Assembly (NCBI RefSeq): GCF_001458335.1
Contig: NZ_CYTO01000020.1
Coordinates: 124,001 to 188,000 of the forward strand
Reading direction: 5' to 3'
Origin: Cognatishimia activa
GTDB taxonomy: Bacteria; Pseudomonadota; Alphaproteobacteria; Rhodobacterales; Rhodobacteraceae
DNA length: 64,000 bases
The translations under genes and the position numbers were made by a program. Under the pieces are notes generated by a model, which ran no database searches, was not told the DNA's origin, and saw only the letters and a program-made list of their open reading frames with translations. Positions 46,701-54,565 of the stretch are shown piece by piece. Position 1 is the first letter of the stretch, and every line of letters begins with the position of its first letter.

Positions 46701-47090
46701 GTCTTCGGGCAGGGTCGAGATCGTATCCACCGCGTCTTGCACATCGTTCGCAGCACGCGCCATGTCCCATCCGGGTTCAAACTCCATCGATATTCGCGCG
46801 GATCCCTCAGATGAACGCGCATTGGTGGATTCGACACCTTCAACCGCAAGCAAAACCGGTTCCAGGACACCGACAATTGCATTGTCGACATCTTCCGCGC
46901 CGGCACCATCCCAGTTCACTGAAACGGACACGTTGTCGACAATCACATCTGGAAAGAACTGCGCCCGCATGTTCGGGACGGCGGCAAAACCTGCAATCAG
47001 CAGCAGCACCAAAAGTAAATTGGCCGCTGTTCCGTGACGGGTGAAGTAGGAAAGCAGCCCTTGCGCCGAAGGTGGAATACCACGCACCAT
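43701..47090 (-). CDS. RND efflux transporter permease
   Basis: An 1129-residue inner-membrane pump of the AcrB/ACR_tran superfamily. Two large periplasmic domains alternate with membrane groups; motif GITLGIVVDDAIVVGEHADMRA (about 398-420) is the fourth-helix region with the proton-relay aspartates, and GMTGIIINDSIVLVTTIDEYAKERG lies in the second half. Substrates may be drugs, solvents or lipids. The adaptor is encoded 3 bases upstream; no outer-membrane channel gene follows. Confidence 0.92.
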   Translation of the reverse strand: MVRGIPPSAQGLLSYFTRHGTAANLLLVLLLIAGFAAVPNMRAQFFPDVIVDNVSVSVNWDGAGAEDVDNAIVGVLEPVLLAVEGVESTNARSSEGSARISMEFEPGWDMARAANDVQDAVDTISTLPEDADDPRVRRGAWRDRVTDVVITGPLAPEQLGRFADEFVTRLFAEGVTRSTIRGIAAPRTIVEVPSVNLIQFDLTMAEISAAIGAEADADPAGDITGANARVRTGVAKRTAEQIAEIVLRTEVDGSSLTVGGVATIVVEGSDRNRSYFVGEDPAISVRVDRSAQGDAIGIQASVQTVADELQATLPKGASIELIRTRAEAISGRLNLLIDNGLMGLGLVVLLLFLFLNARTAFWVAAGIPVAMCAALALMYAAGVTINMISLFGLIITLGIVVDDAIVVGEHADMRARRFGEAPEVAAENAAKRMALPVFSATLTTIIAFFGLTAIGGRFGDLIIDIPTTVILVLTASLIECFLILPHHMSHALVHTAKEHWYDWPSRQVNRGFRWVRDVPFQYFMRFVIWARYPVLAALVLALSTQAALFAKGDVQWRFFNAPERGSVSGNFIMSADATRADSLAMMRELQRATEALGAEYEERHGTNPLDFVIAEIGGNTGRGLSGAENRSGDQLGGIAIELIDADLRPYSSFAFVADLQDRVQKHPLAETVSFRGWRSGPGGDALDVQFFGADNDTLKAAAESLKEALLPFPEVSAVEDSLPYDKEELVLDLTAQGQALGFTIDGLGRVLRNRLNGLEAATFPEGPRTASIRVELPEGELTADFLERIMMRTPGGEYVPLADIVSVERKTGFSTVRRENGVRVISVNGDISEDDPVRAAEIEDALEQTILPEIASVHQVEWRLAGLSEQENEFLNDARNGLILCLAGIYLVLAWVFASWSRPMVVMAIIPFGLVGTIWGHHYHDVPLSMFSVVGLLGMTGIIINDSIVLVTTIDEYAKERGMIPAIIEGTSERLRPVLLTTMTTVLGLTPLLFERSAQAQFLKPTVITLVYGLGFGVLLVLLVVPALLAAQQDIGKMVRSYRRAVRARELRVLFGATTLLTLAWFALTLGWQLLNGALHPILQSIDSFADITSFGPAMGVFAAGAAVLALLAYTFGAVVLMMRRRAQA

Positions 47091-47093
47091 CGC

Positions 47094-48554
47094 TTAGCTT
47101 CCCATCCGCGCTTCGATGCGGTTCACCATCTGTGCAGGCACTGCCGGTTGAGAGAGCTGCTCCAGTATGCGTTCCTTGCGGTCTGCAGGCATCCGGCGAT
47201 TGCCTTCAACAAAAGCCAATAGCTTGGCGCGACGCTCCTCGCTCAGCTCCAGCATTTCCGGTTCTGCGGGCGATTCCGGCACTGCATCGCCTACCGGTTT
47301 CACTCTAATCCCAGCCCCCAACAGGGGCGTGAGTTGGGTCACAACCGACTTCCCGGCCAATTCTCGGCTCCCGGACACAAGCACCTTGTCGCCTTGGCGG
47401 CGCAGCAATGTGACTGGCAACGCCTCCAGTCGGTCTGCTTCCCCCACCACAAGGACTTGGTTTTGTGGATCCAACGCTGACGACGGTAGTTCAACAACAT
47501 TCGTCAAAGGAGCCTCATCCACGAAGACGCTTACGAAGTCGCCGGGCTTTAGCCCGGGTGCGACATCAAGCGTTGCAAAGATCAAACGCCCTGTTTGACC
47601 TTCACCAACGGCGGCGCTGTCACGGCTCACTTGACCGCGTGCGATAAGCTCTAGGCCGGAAACGTTTAGAACGGCGGAGACATCGGACTGTCTTAGAGCA
47701 CCTTCGGTGTTCAACATTCGCGCGTATTGGGCGGTGGAAACGCGGAAAGACACTTCTAAAGCCATAGGGTCAATCAACTGCGCGATACGTTCATTGGCAG
47801 ATACCAATCCGCCCTCGACAACAGTTACGCCAGAAAGCGTGCCGTCGAACTCTGCAAGAATTTGGCGTTCCGAAAGATTGCGGGACGCCTCAATTTCCGC
47901 AATCTGCGCGCGTTCCACAGATGTCCCGGCTTGATTGACGCGCGCCTCCGCTTGCGCGACGGCGCGTCTGTTGCCCAATTCCTGTTGGCGCGCGTTGGAA
48001 AAGTTGAGTTCTGCGGTTTCAATTGCTGCTGCGGTGCCCACGCCACGGCTTTCCAAATCTCGCTGTCGCGTCAAAGCCCGCGCACGCAGGTCTTTCTGCT
48101 CGGTAGACGCAACCCATTCTTCGCGCGCCAGCTCCAAAGCGCGTTCCGCATCTTCGACCTCTGACAGAGCCGCCTTCAAATCCGCGCGGGCACGCGCCAA
48201 ATCGTCCTCGGCATCCGCCGTATCGAGCTGGGCTAGTACCTGCCCTTTTTTGACCCGGCCACCGTCACGGAAGTTGTGATTGAGCTCCACCAAGGTTCCG
48301 CTAGAGGCGCTGCGAATATCCAAAGAGCGTTTGCTTTGTACTTCACCAAAAACAGCCAGTTTGGGTGCAATCGTTTGCAGCTCCGCTGTCTGGACATTGA
48401 CAGTAAAGACCCGCTCACGCTGTTGCGGCGCACGTTGCTCGCGGCCAGCGCGCTCAGAAACCGCCTGCGAGAATACCTGTAGGGCAGCCGCCAGCAATCC
48501 AAGCGATACGGCGAGCAAGAAAAGCCCCGTCATACTTTGCCGCAAAAAACGCAT
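47094..48554 (-). CDS. RND periplasmic adaptor subunit
   Basis: A 486-residue membrane fusion protein of the HlyD/AcrA type with an N-terminal membrane anchor (FLLAVSLGLLAAALQVF). It contains the lipoyl half-motifs SLDIRSASSGTLVELNHN and GGRVKKGQVLAQLDTADAEDDL, a long coiled-coil hairpin (about 120-230), and the beta-barrel region. An extra C-terminal segment of about 80 residues is helical and charged (LELSEERRAKLLAFVEGN), not usual for AcrA. It is the first gene of the pair. Confidence 0.9.
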   Translation of the reverse strand: MRFLRQSMTGLFLLAVSLGLLAAALQVFSQAVSERAGREQRAPQQRERVFTVNVQTAELQTIAPKLAVFGEVQSKRSLDIRSASSGTLVELNHNFRDGGRVKKGQVLAQLDTADAEDDLARARADLKAALSEVEDAERALELAREEWVASTEQKDLRARALTRQRDLESRGVGTAAAIETAELNFSNARQQELGNRRAVAQAEARVNQAGTSVERAQIAEIEASRNLSERQILAEFDGTLSGVTVVEGGLVSANERIAQLIDPMALEVSFRVSTAQYARMLNTEGALRQSDVSAVLNVSGLELIARGQVSRDSAAVGEGQTGRLIFATLDVAPGLKPGDFVSVFVDEAPLTNVVELPSSALDPQNQVLVVGEADRLEALPVTLLRRQGDKVLVSGSRELAGKSVVTQLTPLLGAGIRVKPVGDAVPESPAEPEMLELSEERRAKLLAFVEGNRRMPADRKERILEQLSQPAVPAQMVNRIEARMGS

Positions 48555-48670
48555 TTAGGTTTCCTTCCGATACCGCGCACAACAAAGGTGATGTTTTTTC
48601 AGTGTTTTGCAAATGCCTACCGTCGTTAAACGGTACCAAAACCGCCTTCCGTCGCAAAAAGTTGAACAAA

Positions 48671-48693
48671 AACTTACCGGCAGACAAGCCGGT
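48671..48693 (-). terminator. Terminator after moaB
   Basis: On the minus strand ACCGGC-TTGTCT-GCCGGT is followed by AAGTTTTTG. It lies 9 bases past the moaB stop and likely ends the UDG-LysE-moaB run. Confidence 0.65.
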
Positions 48694-48701
48694 CTGGGAA
48701 A

Positions 48702-49250
48702 TCACCCCTTGCTGCGTTTCAGGTGCTCATCCAGTCGCGGCAGTATTTCAACAAAGTTGCAAGGCATATGGCGATAGTCGAGTTGAAGTCGCAATATCTC
48801 GTCCCACGCATCTTTGCAGGCCCCGGTACTGCCCGGCAGTGCAAAGAGATAAGTCCCATTGGAAACACCGCCGGTCGCCCGGCTCTGCACCGCAGAGGTC
48901 CCAATTTTCTGCATGGAAACCATCGTGAACACGGTCCCAAACGCATCTATTTCTTTCTCATAGACATCGCGATGCGCTTCCACCGTCACATCTCGCCCTG
49001 TTAAGCCAGTGCCTCCGGTGGATATGATGACATCAATATCGGGTTCAGTGCACCACGCGCGCAGTTGATCCGCGATTTGATCCCTTTCATCGGGCAAGAT
49101 CGCCCTTGCCGCCAGTAGGTGCCCCGCGTCCTCTAGGCGAGCGACCAGCGTGTCTCCGCTTTTGTCCTGATCCAGGCCACGGGTGTCGCTGACCGTCAGG
49201 ATCGCAATGCGCACAGGAACAAACGGGCGGTTTTCGTCGATACGAGACAC
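48702..49250 (-). CDS. moaB: Molybdenum cofactor biosynthesis protein MoaB
   Basis: Adenylates molybdopterin before molybdate insertion. The 182 residues use a GTG start (MSRIDENRPF) directly adjoining the LysE gene. Seen: IAILTVSDTR near residue 15, the MPT-binding VIISTGGTGLTGRDVTVEA, and FALPGSTGACKDAWDEI. Third molybdenum-cofactor locus in the window, with fdhD-mobAB-moeA and moaED. Confidence 0.92.
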   Translation of the reverse strand: MSRIDENRPFVPVRIAILTVSDTRGLDQDKSGDTLVARLEDAGHLLAARAILPDERDQIADQLRAWCTEPDIDVIISTGGTGLTGRDVTVEAHRDVYEKEIDAFGTVFTMVSMQKIGTSAVQSRATGGVSNGTYLFALPGSTGACKDAWDEILRLQLDYRHMPCNFVEILPRLDEHLKRSKG

Positions 49251-49871
49251 TTATGCTTTCTCCATAATCGCAAGCCGTGCGGCAAGAGCAGTAAAGATGG
49301 CCGCGGTGGTATATCCAAGGCCTCGCTGGAACTTCACAGAGCCGGTCAACGCGCGACCGGCGGTCCCAGAAAAAGCAACCAACATACCGTTCACGACGAA
49401 CCCGCCTAAGGCGATGATCGATCCAAACACCATGAATTGGACAAAAACCGAGCCTTTGGTGGGATCAACAAATTGAGGGACAAACGCGAGCACAAACAGG
49501 ATGACCTTAGGGTTGCTGAGATTGACGATCAGCCCTTGTCTGAAAGCCTTTGCAGCGCTGAGCCCTTGCACCTTACCGTTCTCGACGTTGCTGGCCCGTA
49601 AAGCGCCCCATGCGAGCCAAAGCAAATAGGCGACACCGACCCAGCGGATGGCATCAAAAACCCACGGTACAGTTGCAACAATTGCACCCAACCCTGCCCC
49701 GGCAAGCGCCATATGAATCATGGCCCCCAACGAGATACCGGCACTCGCTGCAACCGCGGCTTTGGTGCCAGACCTAAGGCCCTGCCCCAAGCAAAACATC
49801 ATATCTGCGCCGGGCGTCAGGTTCAAAGCAAGCGCCGCAGGGATAAAGGCCAGTAGAAGATAGAGATCCAT
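49251..49871 (-). CDS. LysE/RhtB-family exporter
   Basis: A 206-residue membrane protein with about six hydrophobic segments. I chose ATG 49871 (MDLYLLLAFIPAALALNLTPGADM), which has the family motif N-x-T-P-G; frames to 50012 run back into the uracil-DNA glycosylase gene. Also visible: GLIVNLSNPKVILFVLAFVPQFVD. Members export amino acids or related compounds. It lies between the UDG and moaB genes and starts 8 bases after the UDG stop. Confidence 0.88.
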   Translation of the reverse strand: MDLYLLLAFIPAALALNLTPGADMMFCLGQGLRSGTKAAVAASAGISLGAMIHMALAGAGLGAIVATVPWVFDAIRWVGVAYLLWLAWGALRASNVENGKVQGLSAAKAFRQGLIVNLSNPKVILFVLAFVPQFVDPTKGSVFVQFMVFGSIIALGGFVVNGMLVAFSGTAGRALTGSVKFQRGLGYTTAAIFTALAARLAIMEKA

Positions 49872-49879
49872 GTTGCGTC

Positions 49880-50659
49880 TTAACCCAAACTCAGAAGTTT
49901 TGCTTTTAGGTCCAAAAGATCTGCCCATGTCTCGCGTTTCATATGCGGGCTGCGCAGCAAAAATGTTGGATGGAACATGGGCAGCACGGGGCGATCCATG
50001 GCTTCCACCCAATCACCACGCAGGCGGGTGATGCCGCGTTTGCCAAAAACACCGTGGCAGGCGATGTTGCCCATAACGACAAGAATGTCTGGATCAACCA
50101 ATTCCACATGACGCCGCACGAACGGCATCATCATGAAGATTTCTTCGGTCTGAGGATCACGGTTTTGCGGCGGCCGCCATGGCAGAACATTCGTGATATA
50201 GACCGCACCCTCCGGCGCTTCGGCTTTTCGATCCAGATTAATCGCCGCGAGCATTTTATCCAGTAATTGACCAGCACGCCCAACAAAAGGACGCCCCTCA
50301 CGATCCTCATCTCGCCCCGGCGCTTCGCCGATGATCATGATCCGCGCTTTCGGGTTGCCGTCACTAAACACCAAAGAGCGTGCGCCTTGCTTCAATGTGC
50401 AATGCTCAAACTGAGCGATGGCGGCCTTGAGTTGATCCAAATCGTTCGCTTGCTTCGCCATCTGGGTGGCCACGTCGGCAGGATCGACCTCCACGCGTTT
50501 CACCGGCGCTGGAGGCTCTGATTGCGCGGCCGGTTTAGCCTTTTTCTCAGGGACCTCATAACGGTTTATTGGCGCATCCATAATGGCTTCGGTCGCACCA
50601 AGTTCGACCTGCCAATCCAGCAGCGCTTTTGCCGTGTGAAAATCCAACCCCGATTCCAT
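49880..50659 (-). CDS. Uracil-DNA glycosylase, family 4-like without most Fe-S cysteines
   Basis: A 259-residue glycosylase that removes uracil from DNA. ATG 50659 gives MESGLDFHTAKALLDWQVEL. It has the family 4 active-site motif GEAPGRDEDREGRPFVGRAGQLLD (111-134) and the late HPTFLLR. The N-terminal 80 residues are a family-typical linker. The four iron-sulfur cysteines of family 4 are mostly gone: only Cys87 remains of the first C-x2-C, W161 stands in VLPWRPP instead of Cys, and the fourth position is in FMMMPF. A cluster-free group of this kind has, as I recall, been studied in Bradyrhizobium. Confidence 0.87.
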   Translation of the reverse strand: MESGLDFHTAKALLDWQVELGATEAIMDAPINRYEVPEKKAKPAAQSEPPAPVKRVEVDPADVATQMAKQANDLDQLKAAIAQFEHCTLKQGARSLVFSDGNPKARIMIIGEAPGRDEDREGRPFVGRAGQLLDKMLAAINLDRKAEAPEGAVYITNVLPWRPPQNRDPQTEEIFMMMPFVRRHVELVDPDILVVMGNIACHGVFGKRGITRLRGDWVEAMDRPVLPMFHPTFLLRSPHMKRETWADLLDLKAKLLSLG

Positions 50660-50713
50660 AGGCGTTACCCTACCCCGGCCTGCTGGCCGCGAAAACCACA
50701 ATCGCGCCTCATC

Positions 50714-50751
50714 GCCGCTTGCCCATAAGGCGCGTGCTTCTTATAAGCGGC
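50714..50751 (+). promoter_or_regulatory. Hairpin in the pyrB leader
   Basis: GCCGCTT (50714-50720) pairs with AAGCGGC (50745-50751), and inside it ATAAG (50725-50729) pairs with CTTAT (50740-50744), leaving a 4-base bulge on one side. It ends 36 bases before the pyrB start, which has AAAGGAG. Pyrimidine operons are often controlled by leader RNA structure, so this may be an attenuator or an operator dyad. Confidence 0.4.
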
Positions 50752-50787
50752 AAGGATCATTCACAGATCACTTAAAGGAGCCGTGCG

Positions 50788-51744
50788 ATGGTGTTTCGTC
50801 AAAAGCATCTTCTAGGGATTGAACAGCTTCACCCAGAAGAGATCACCGCACTGCTTGATTTGGCCGACCAATATGTCGATCTGAACCGCCGGGACGTAAA
50901 GCACTCTGAGGCGCTGCGCGGTCTCACACAGATCAACATGTTCTTTGAAAACTCCACCCGCACGCAAGCCAGCTTTGAGATTGCTGGCAAACGTTTGGGC
51001 GCGGATGTGATGAACATGGCCATGCAGGCGAGCTCGATCAAAAAGGGTGAAACGCTAATTGATACGGCGATGACGCTGAATGCGATGCACCCGGATCTGC
51101 TCGTGGTGCGCCATCCGCATTCCGGCGCGGTGGATCTGCTGGCTCAAAAAGTGAATTGTGCCGTATTGAATGCCGGTGACGGCAAACACGAACACCCGAC
51201 CCAAGCTTTGCTGGATGCCTTGACCATCCGCCGTTCAAAAGGACGCTTGCACCGCCTGAACATCGCGATCTGTGGGGACGTAACCCACAGCCGCGTGGCG
51301 CGGTCTAACATGATCCTACTGGGCAAGATGGAAAACAGAGTGCGTCTGGTTGGTCCACCCACACTTATGCCAAGCCAAGTCGACCAACTTGGTGTCGAAG
51401 TTTATGACGACATGGCGGAAGGCATCAAAGACGCCGACGTTGTCATGATGCTGCGCCTTCAGAAAGAACGTATGGATGGCGGCTTTATCCCGTCAGAACG
51501 AGAGTATTATCACCGCTATGGTCTGGACGCGGAAAAACTCGCCCATGCCAAGGACGACGCCATCGTTATGCACCCGGGGCCGATGAACCGCGGTGTCGAA
51601 ATTGATGGCGAACTTGCAGACGACATCAATCGCTCAGTGATCCAAGATCAAGTGGAAATGGGCGTGGCCGTACGCATGGCTGCGATGGATCTGCTTGCAC
51701 GAAACCTGCGCGAAGCACGCCAGAACCAACCGGTCGAGGTCTGA
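50788..51744 (+). CDS. pyrB: Aspartate carbamoyltransferase catalytic subunit
   Basis: Makes carbamoyl-aspartate, the committed step of pyrimidine synthesis. The 318 residues contain the carbamoyl-phosphate site [22 protein letters not shown] (residues about 51-73), [25 protein letters not shown], and [11 protein letters not shown] near residue 262. No pyrI regulatory subunit gene follows; instead two unknown membrane proteins and a dihydroorotase-like gene come next on the same strand, which suggests a pyrBC'-type complex. Confidence 0.96.
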   Translation: MVFRQKHLLGIEQLHPEEITALLDLADQYVDLNRRDVKHSEALRGLTQINMFFENSTRTQASFEIAGKRLGADVMNMAMQASSIKKGETLIDTAMTLNAMHPDLLVVRHPHSGAVDLLAQKVNCAVLNAGDGKHEHPTQALLDALTIRRSKGRLHRLNIAICGDVTHSRVARSNMILLGKMENRVRLVGPPTLMPSQVDQLGVEVYDDMAEGIKDADVVMMLRLQKERMDGGFIPSEREYYHRYGLDAEKLAHAKDDAIVMHPGPMNRGVEIDGELADDINRSVIQDQVEMGVAVRMAAMDLLARNLREARQNQPVEV

Positions 51745-51745
51745 T

Positions 51746-51847
51746 ATGGAAGATCCCAAGGACCCAAAAATGAGCGGCCGCGTGGCAAGCATCGCGTTGC
51801 TGGTGATGTTCGCGCTTGTTGGCCTGATGGTCTTTATCGCTGGGTGA
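51746..51847 (+). CDS. 33-residue membrane microprotein in the pyr cluster
   Basis: An ATG one base after the pyrB stop opens a frame of 33 codons: a charged head MEDPKDPKMSGR and one hydrophobic helix VASIALLVMFALVGLMVF ending IAG. The head/helix pattern, its placement directly between pyrB and the next gene, and the absence of any other frame support a real single-span microprotein. GAGG (51736-51739) lies 6 bases before the ATG. Family unknown. Confidence 0.55.
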   Translation: MEDPKDPKMSGRVASIALLVMFALVGLMVFIAG

Positions 51848-51860
51848 TCAGGAGCGTCAA

Positions 51861-52421
51861 ATGTCCGAACAGATGAAGGTCAGCCAACATGAACATGGCC
51901 TTGTTCGGATCTTTGCAATTGATCTTTCTGCGGAAGAAATCGACGAGTTTCGCAATCGCAGCTTCTCTGAGGACGATGATCACTGGCCCCTACGCGACGC
52001 CCTTGGTGCGACTTACCTGGACCAAGATTTCATCGAAGTCTTTGACGTTGCTGATTTAGAAGATCTTGGTCTTCACGGCTATATGCGCCAAGGGTTGGGA
52101 GTTTCAGCGGCAGACTTGGCTGACATGAAACCCCAGATCGATGCAATCTCGGGACATGTGCTTGTGGTTCTTTCAAGTGCCTTTGATGGGTTTGAACAGA
52201 CGCTACATGCCAGAGCTCCACTACGTTGGCTTGGAACCTTCAAAGAGGAAACCGCGCCCGTGCAGTTCAAACCACTTGCCAGCGAAGCCGCACGCGGCTC
52301 TGTCGCCGATACGCCACCGCCGAAAATCAATAACCCTCATCTCACACTACTTGCGGCGATTGTCGCGCTGCCGATCATCATCGGTCTATTGGCCCTTTTG
52401 GCGTGGCTTGTTCTAAGATGA
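51861..52421 (+). CDS. Unknown C-terminally anchored protein in the pyr cluster
   Basis: A 186-residue protein with AGGAG upstream. The soluble part (1-155) has HEHGLVRIFAIDLSAEEIDEF, DHWPLRDALGATYLDQDFIEVFDV and DLEDLGLHGYMRQGLG, then a proline-rich spacer, and one C-terminal membrane helix (LTLLAAIVALPIIIGLLALLAWLVL). It is a tail-anchored inner-membrane protein in topology. No known family recognised. The position between pyrB and the dihydroorotase-like gene suggests cotranscription. Confidence 0.7.
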   Translation: MSEQMKVSQHEHGLVRIFAIDLSAEEIDEFRNRSFSEDDDHWPLRDALGATYLDQDFIEVFDVADLEDLGLHGYMRQGLGVSAADLADMKPQIDAISGHVLVVLSSAFDGFEQTLHARAPLRWLGTFKEETAPVQFKPLASEAARGSVADTPPPKINNPHLTLLAAIVALPIIIGLLALLAWLVLR

Positions 52422-52515
52422 CGCGCAGGTGCAAACCCTTGACGTCATTGCTGCAAACCGGCATGTGGCTTCAAACCAAGCGCAGGGCGCTGACTAAAAG
52501 AGGAATTGACCGTTC

Positions 52516-53793
52516 ATGAGCCTTCTTTTCACCAACGCCCGCCTGATTGATCCTGAAAACCAAACCGACACTCTTGGCAGTTTGCTGGTAAAAGACGGCA
52601 AGATCATCGCCGTGGGTGATAACATCGCGGCCCCAGAAGGTGCTGAGGTGATTGATTGCCAAGGTCACTGCCTCGCGCCGGGGATCGTGGATATCGGTGT
52701 TAAGGTTTGTGAGCCGGGCGAGCGCCACAAAGAAAGCTACAAAACCGCTGGGCAAGCAGCAGCCGCAGGTGGCATCACCACAATGGTGACGCGCCCCGAC
52801 ACAACGCCTGCCATTGATAACCCTGAAACTTTGGAATTCGTAACTCGCCGCGCGAATGAAGCTGCTCCCGTGAATGTTGTGCCGATGGCCGCCCTCACCA
52901 AAGGGCGTGCAGGCAAGGAAATGACCGAGATCGGCTTCTTGCAAGATGCCGGTGCGATCGCATTCACCGATGGGGACAACGTGGTCACGGACAACAAGGT
53001 GTTCTCCCGCGCGCTGACCTATGCACGCGCCATGGGTGCGTTGGTTATTGGTCATCCGCAAGATCCGGGCCTTTCAAAAAGCGCTGCCGTGACTTCTGGC
53101 AAATTTGCGAGCCTGCGCGGTTTGCCCGGTGTGTCCCCAATGGCAGAGCGTATGGGGCTCGACCGCGACATCGCGATGATCGAGATGACTGGTGTGAAAT
53201 ACCACGCCGACCAGATCACCACGGCCCGCGCCCTGCCCGCGCTGGAACGTGCAAAGGCCAATGGGTTCGACATCACAGCAGGCACGTCTATCCACCACCT
53301 GACCCTGAACGAGTTGGACGTGGCGGATTACCGAACCTTCTTCAAAGTCAAACCACCGCTGCGCAGCGAAGATGACCGGCTGGCCATGATTGATGCGGTG
53401 AAATCCGGCTTGATTGACACGATTAGCTCGATGCACACCCCACAGGACGAAGAAAGCAAACGACTTCCTTATGAGGAAGCGGCTGCGGGCGCAGTCGCAC
53501 TCGAAACGCTAATGCCAGCCGCGATGCGACTTGTTCTTAATGAGCAGCTGACCCTGCCAGAATTGTTCCGCGCGCTGTCGCTGAATCCGGCAACGCGCTT
53601 GGGGCTCGACTCTGGTCGTCTGAGCGAAGGCGCGCCAGCCGACCTTGTAGTCTTTGATCCGGACGCGCCGTTTGTTCTGGACCGCTTCAAACTGAAGTCA
53701 AAATCCAAGAACACGCCGTTTGACGGACAAAAAATGCAGGGTAAGGTCGTGGCGACTTACGTGGCCGGCGCGGCTGTTTATCGGAGAGACTAA
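52516..53793 (+). CDS. pyrC': Dihydroorotase-like protein lacking most metal ligands (PyrC')
   Basis: A 425-residue amidohydrolase-fold protein closely resembling class I dihydroorotases. The metal-binding H-x-H of real enzymes (DMHVHLREPG-like) reads D-I-G-V-K-V-C-E-P-G here, so G61 and K63 replace both histidines. A later histidine position is Gln233 (YHADQIT), and the catalytic Asp of the T-D-H-A-P-H motif is Met306 (SSMHTPQ). His180 is kept. This matches the non-catalytic PyrC' of Pseudomonas-type aspartate transcarbamoylases, where it is needed to assemble the PyrB holoenzyme. A working dihydroorotase should exist elsewhere in the genome. Confidence 0.85.
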   Translation: MSLLFTNARLIDPENQTDTLGSLLVKDGKIIAVGDNIAAPEGAEVIDCQGHCLAPGIVDIGVKVCEPGERHKESYKTAGQAAAAGGITTMVTRPDTTPAIDNPETLEFVTRRANEAAPVNVVPMAALTKGRAGKEMTEIGFLQDAGAIAFTDGDNVVTDNKVFSRALTYARAMGALVIGHPQDPGLSKSAAVTSGKFASLRGLPGVSPMAERMGLDRDIAMIEMTGVKYHADQITTARALPALERAKANGFDITAGTSIHHLTLNELDVADYRTFFKVKPPLRSEDDRLAMIDAVKSGLIDTISSMHTPQDEESKRLPYEEAAAGAVALETLMPAAMRLVLNEQLTLPELFRALSLNPATRLGLDSGRLSEGAPADLVVFDPDAPFVLDRFKLKSKSKNTPFDGQKMQGKVVATYVAGAAVYRRD

Positions 53794-54398
53794 TGCCCCC
53801 CATTGAAACCGGTTTGCTGGCTCTGATTCTTTGGGGGCTTGTGGGTTATCTTTTTGGCTCTATTCCCTTTGGGATCGTGATCACTCGCGTCTTTGGCTTG
53901 GGTGATCTGCGTCAAATTGGGTCCGGCAATATCGGAACCACCAATGTTTTGCGCACCGGTTCTAAACCCGCAGCGGCGGCGACCTTGATCCTAGATGGCG
54001 GCAAAGGCGCTATCGCGGTTTTGGTCGCGCGTTGGTTGGCGGCAGAAGATGCTGCGCAATTGGCAGGGCTTATGGCCTTTTTAGGTCATTGCTTTCCGAT
54101 TTGGCTGAAGTTCAAAGGCGGCAAGGGCGTCGCGACATTCCTTGGTCTGATGCTTGCCTTGGCGTGGCCTGTCGGCGTTGCCTGCTGTCTGACATGGCTG
54201 GTAACCGCACTGGTCTCACGGATTTCTTCGCTTTCAGCGCTTGTAGCCGCGGCTTCGTCTACTTTCTGGATTCTGATCCTTGGGTATAGCCCTGTTTTCA
54301 TTCTCGGAATTGCTGTGACCCTTCTGGTGTTCTGGCGACACTCCGAAAACATTTCTCGCCTGCGGGCAGGCATCGAGCCAAAGATCGGCCAGAAGTAA
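53793..54398 (+). CDS. plsY: Glycerol-3-phosphate acyltransferase PlsY
   Basis: Acylates glycerol-3-phosphate from acyl-phosphate; first step of phospholipid synthesis. The 201-residue membrane protein has all three motifs: GSIPFGIVITR near residue 22, GSGNIGTTNVLR and, in the middle, HCFPIWLKFKGGKGVATFLG. Its ATG overlaps the PyrC' stop by one base, a link between pyrimidine genes and plsY. plsC, which uses the product, is at 9162. Confidence 0.94.
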   Translation: MPPIETGLLALILWGLVGYLFGSIPFGIVITRVFGLGDLRQIGSGNIGTTNVLRTGSKPAAAATLILDGGKGAIAVLVARWLAAEDAAQLAGLMAFLGHCFPIWLKFKGGKGVATFLGLMLALAWPVGVACCLTWLVTALVSRISSLSALVAAASSTFWILILGYSPVFILGIAVTLLVFWRHSENISRLRAGIEPKIGQK

Positions 54399-54481
54399 CG
54401 GCGCACAACCTTTCTGCGCCGCTGCACAATCAAAATCTGTTGTTTTGAATTTGATCTGATGCGCCATGAGATTGGGGCTGT

Positions 54482-54528
54482 CCGACGCAATTTCGTCGAG
54501 ACGTCCCATTCCGGTCCCGACGCAATTT
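54482..54528. repeat. Direct repeat upstream of the YHS gene
   Basis: CCGACGCAATTT occurs at 54482-54493 and again at 54517-54528, 35 bases apart, in the leader of the YHS-domain gene (start 54566). It could be tandem binding sites of a regulator. A weak hairpin (CGGCGCA/TGCGCCG, 54399-54421) lies just after plsY. Confidence 0.35.
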
Positions 54529-54565
54529 TTGCCGAAGGACCAACACATTCCGAAAGGTAAACATC

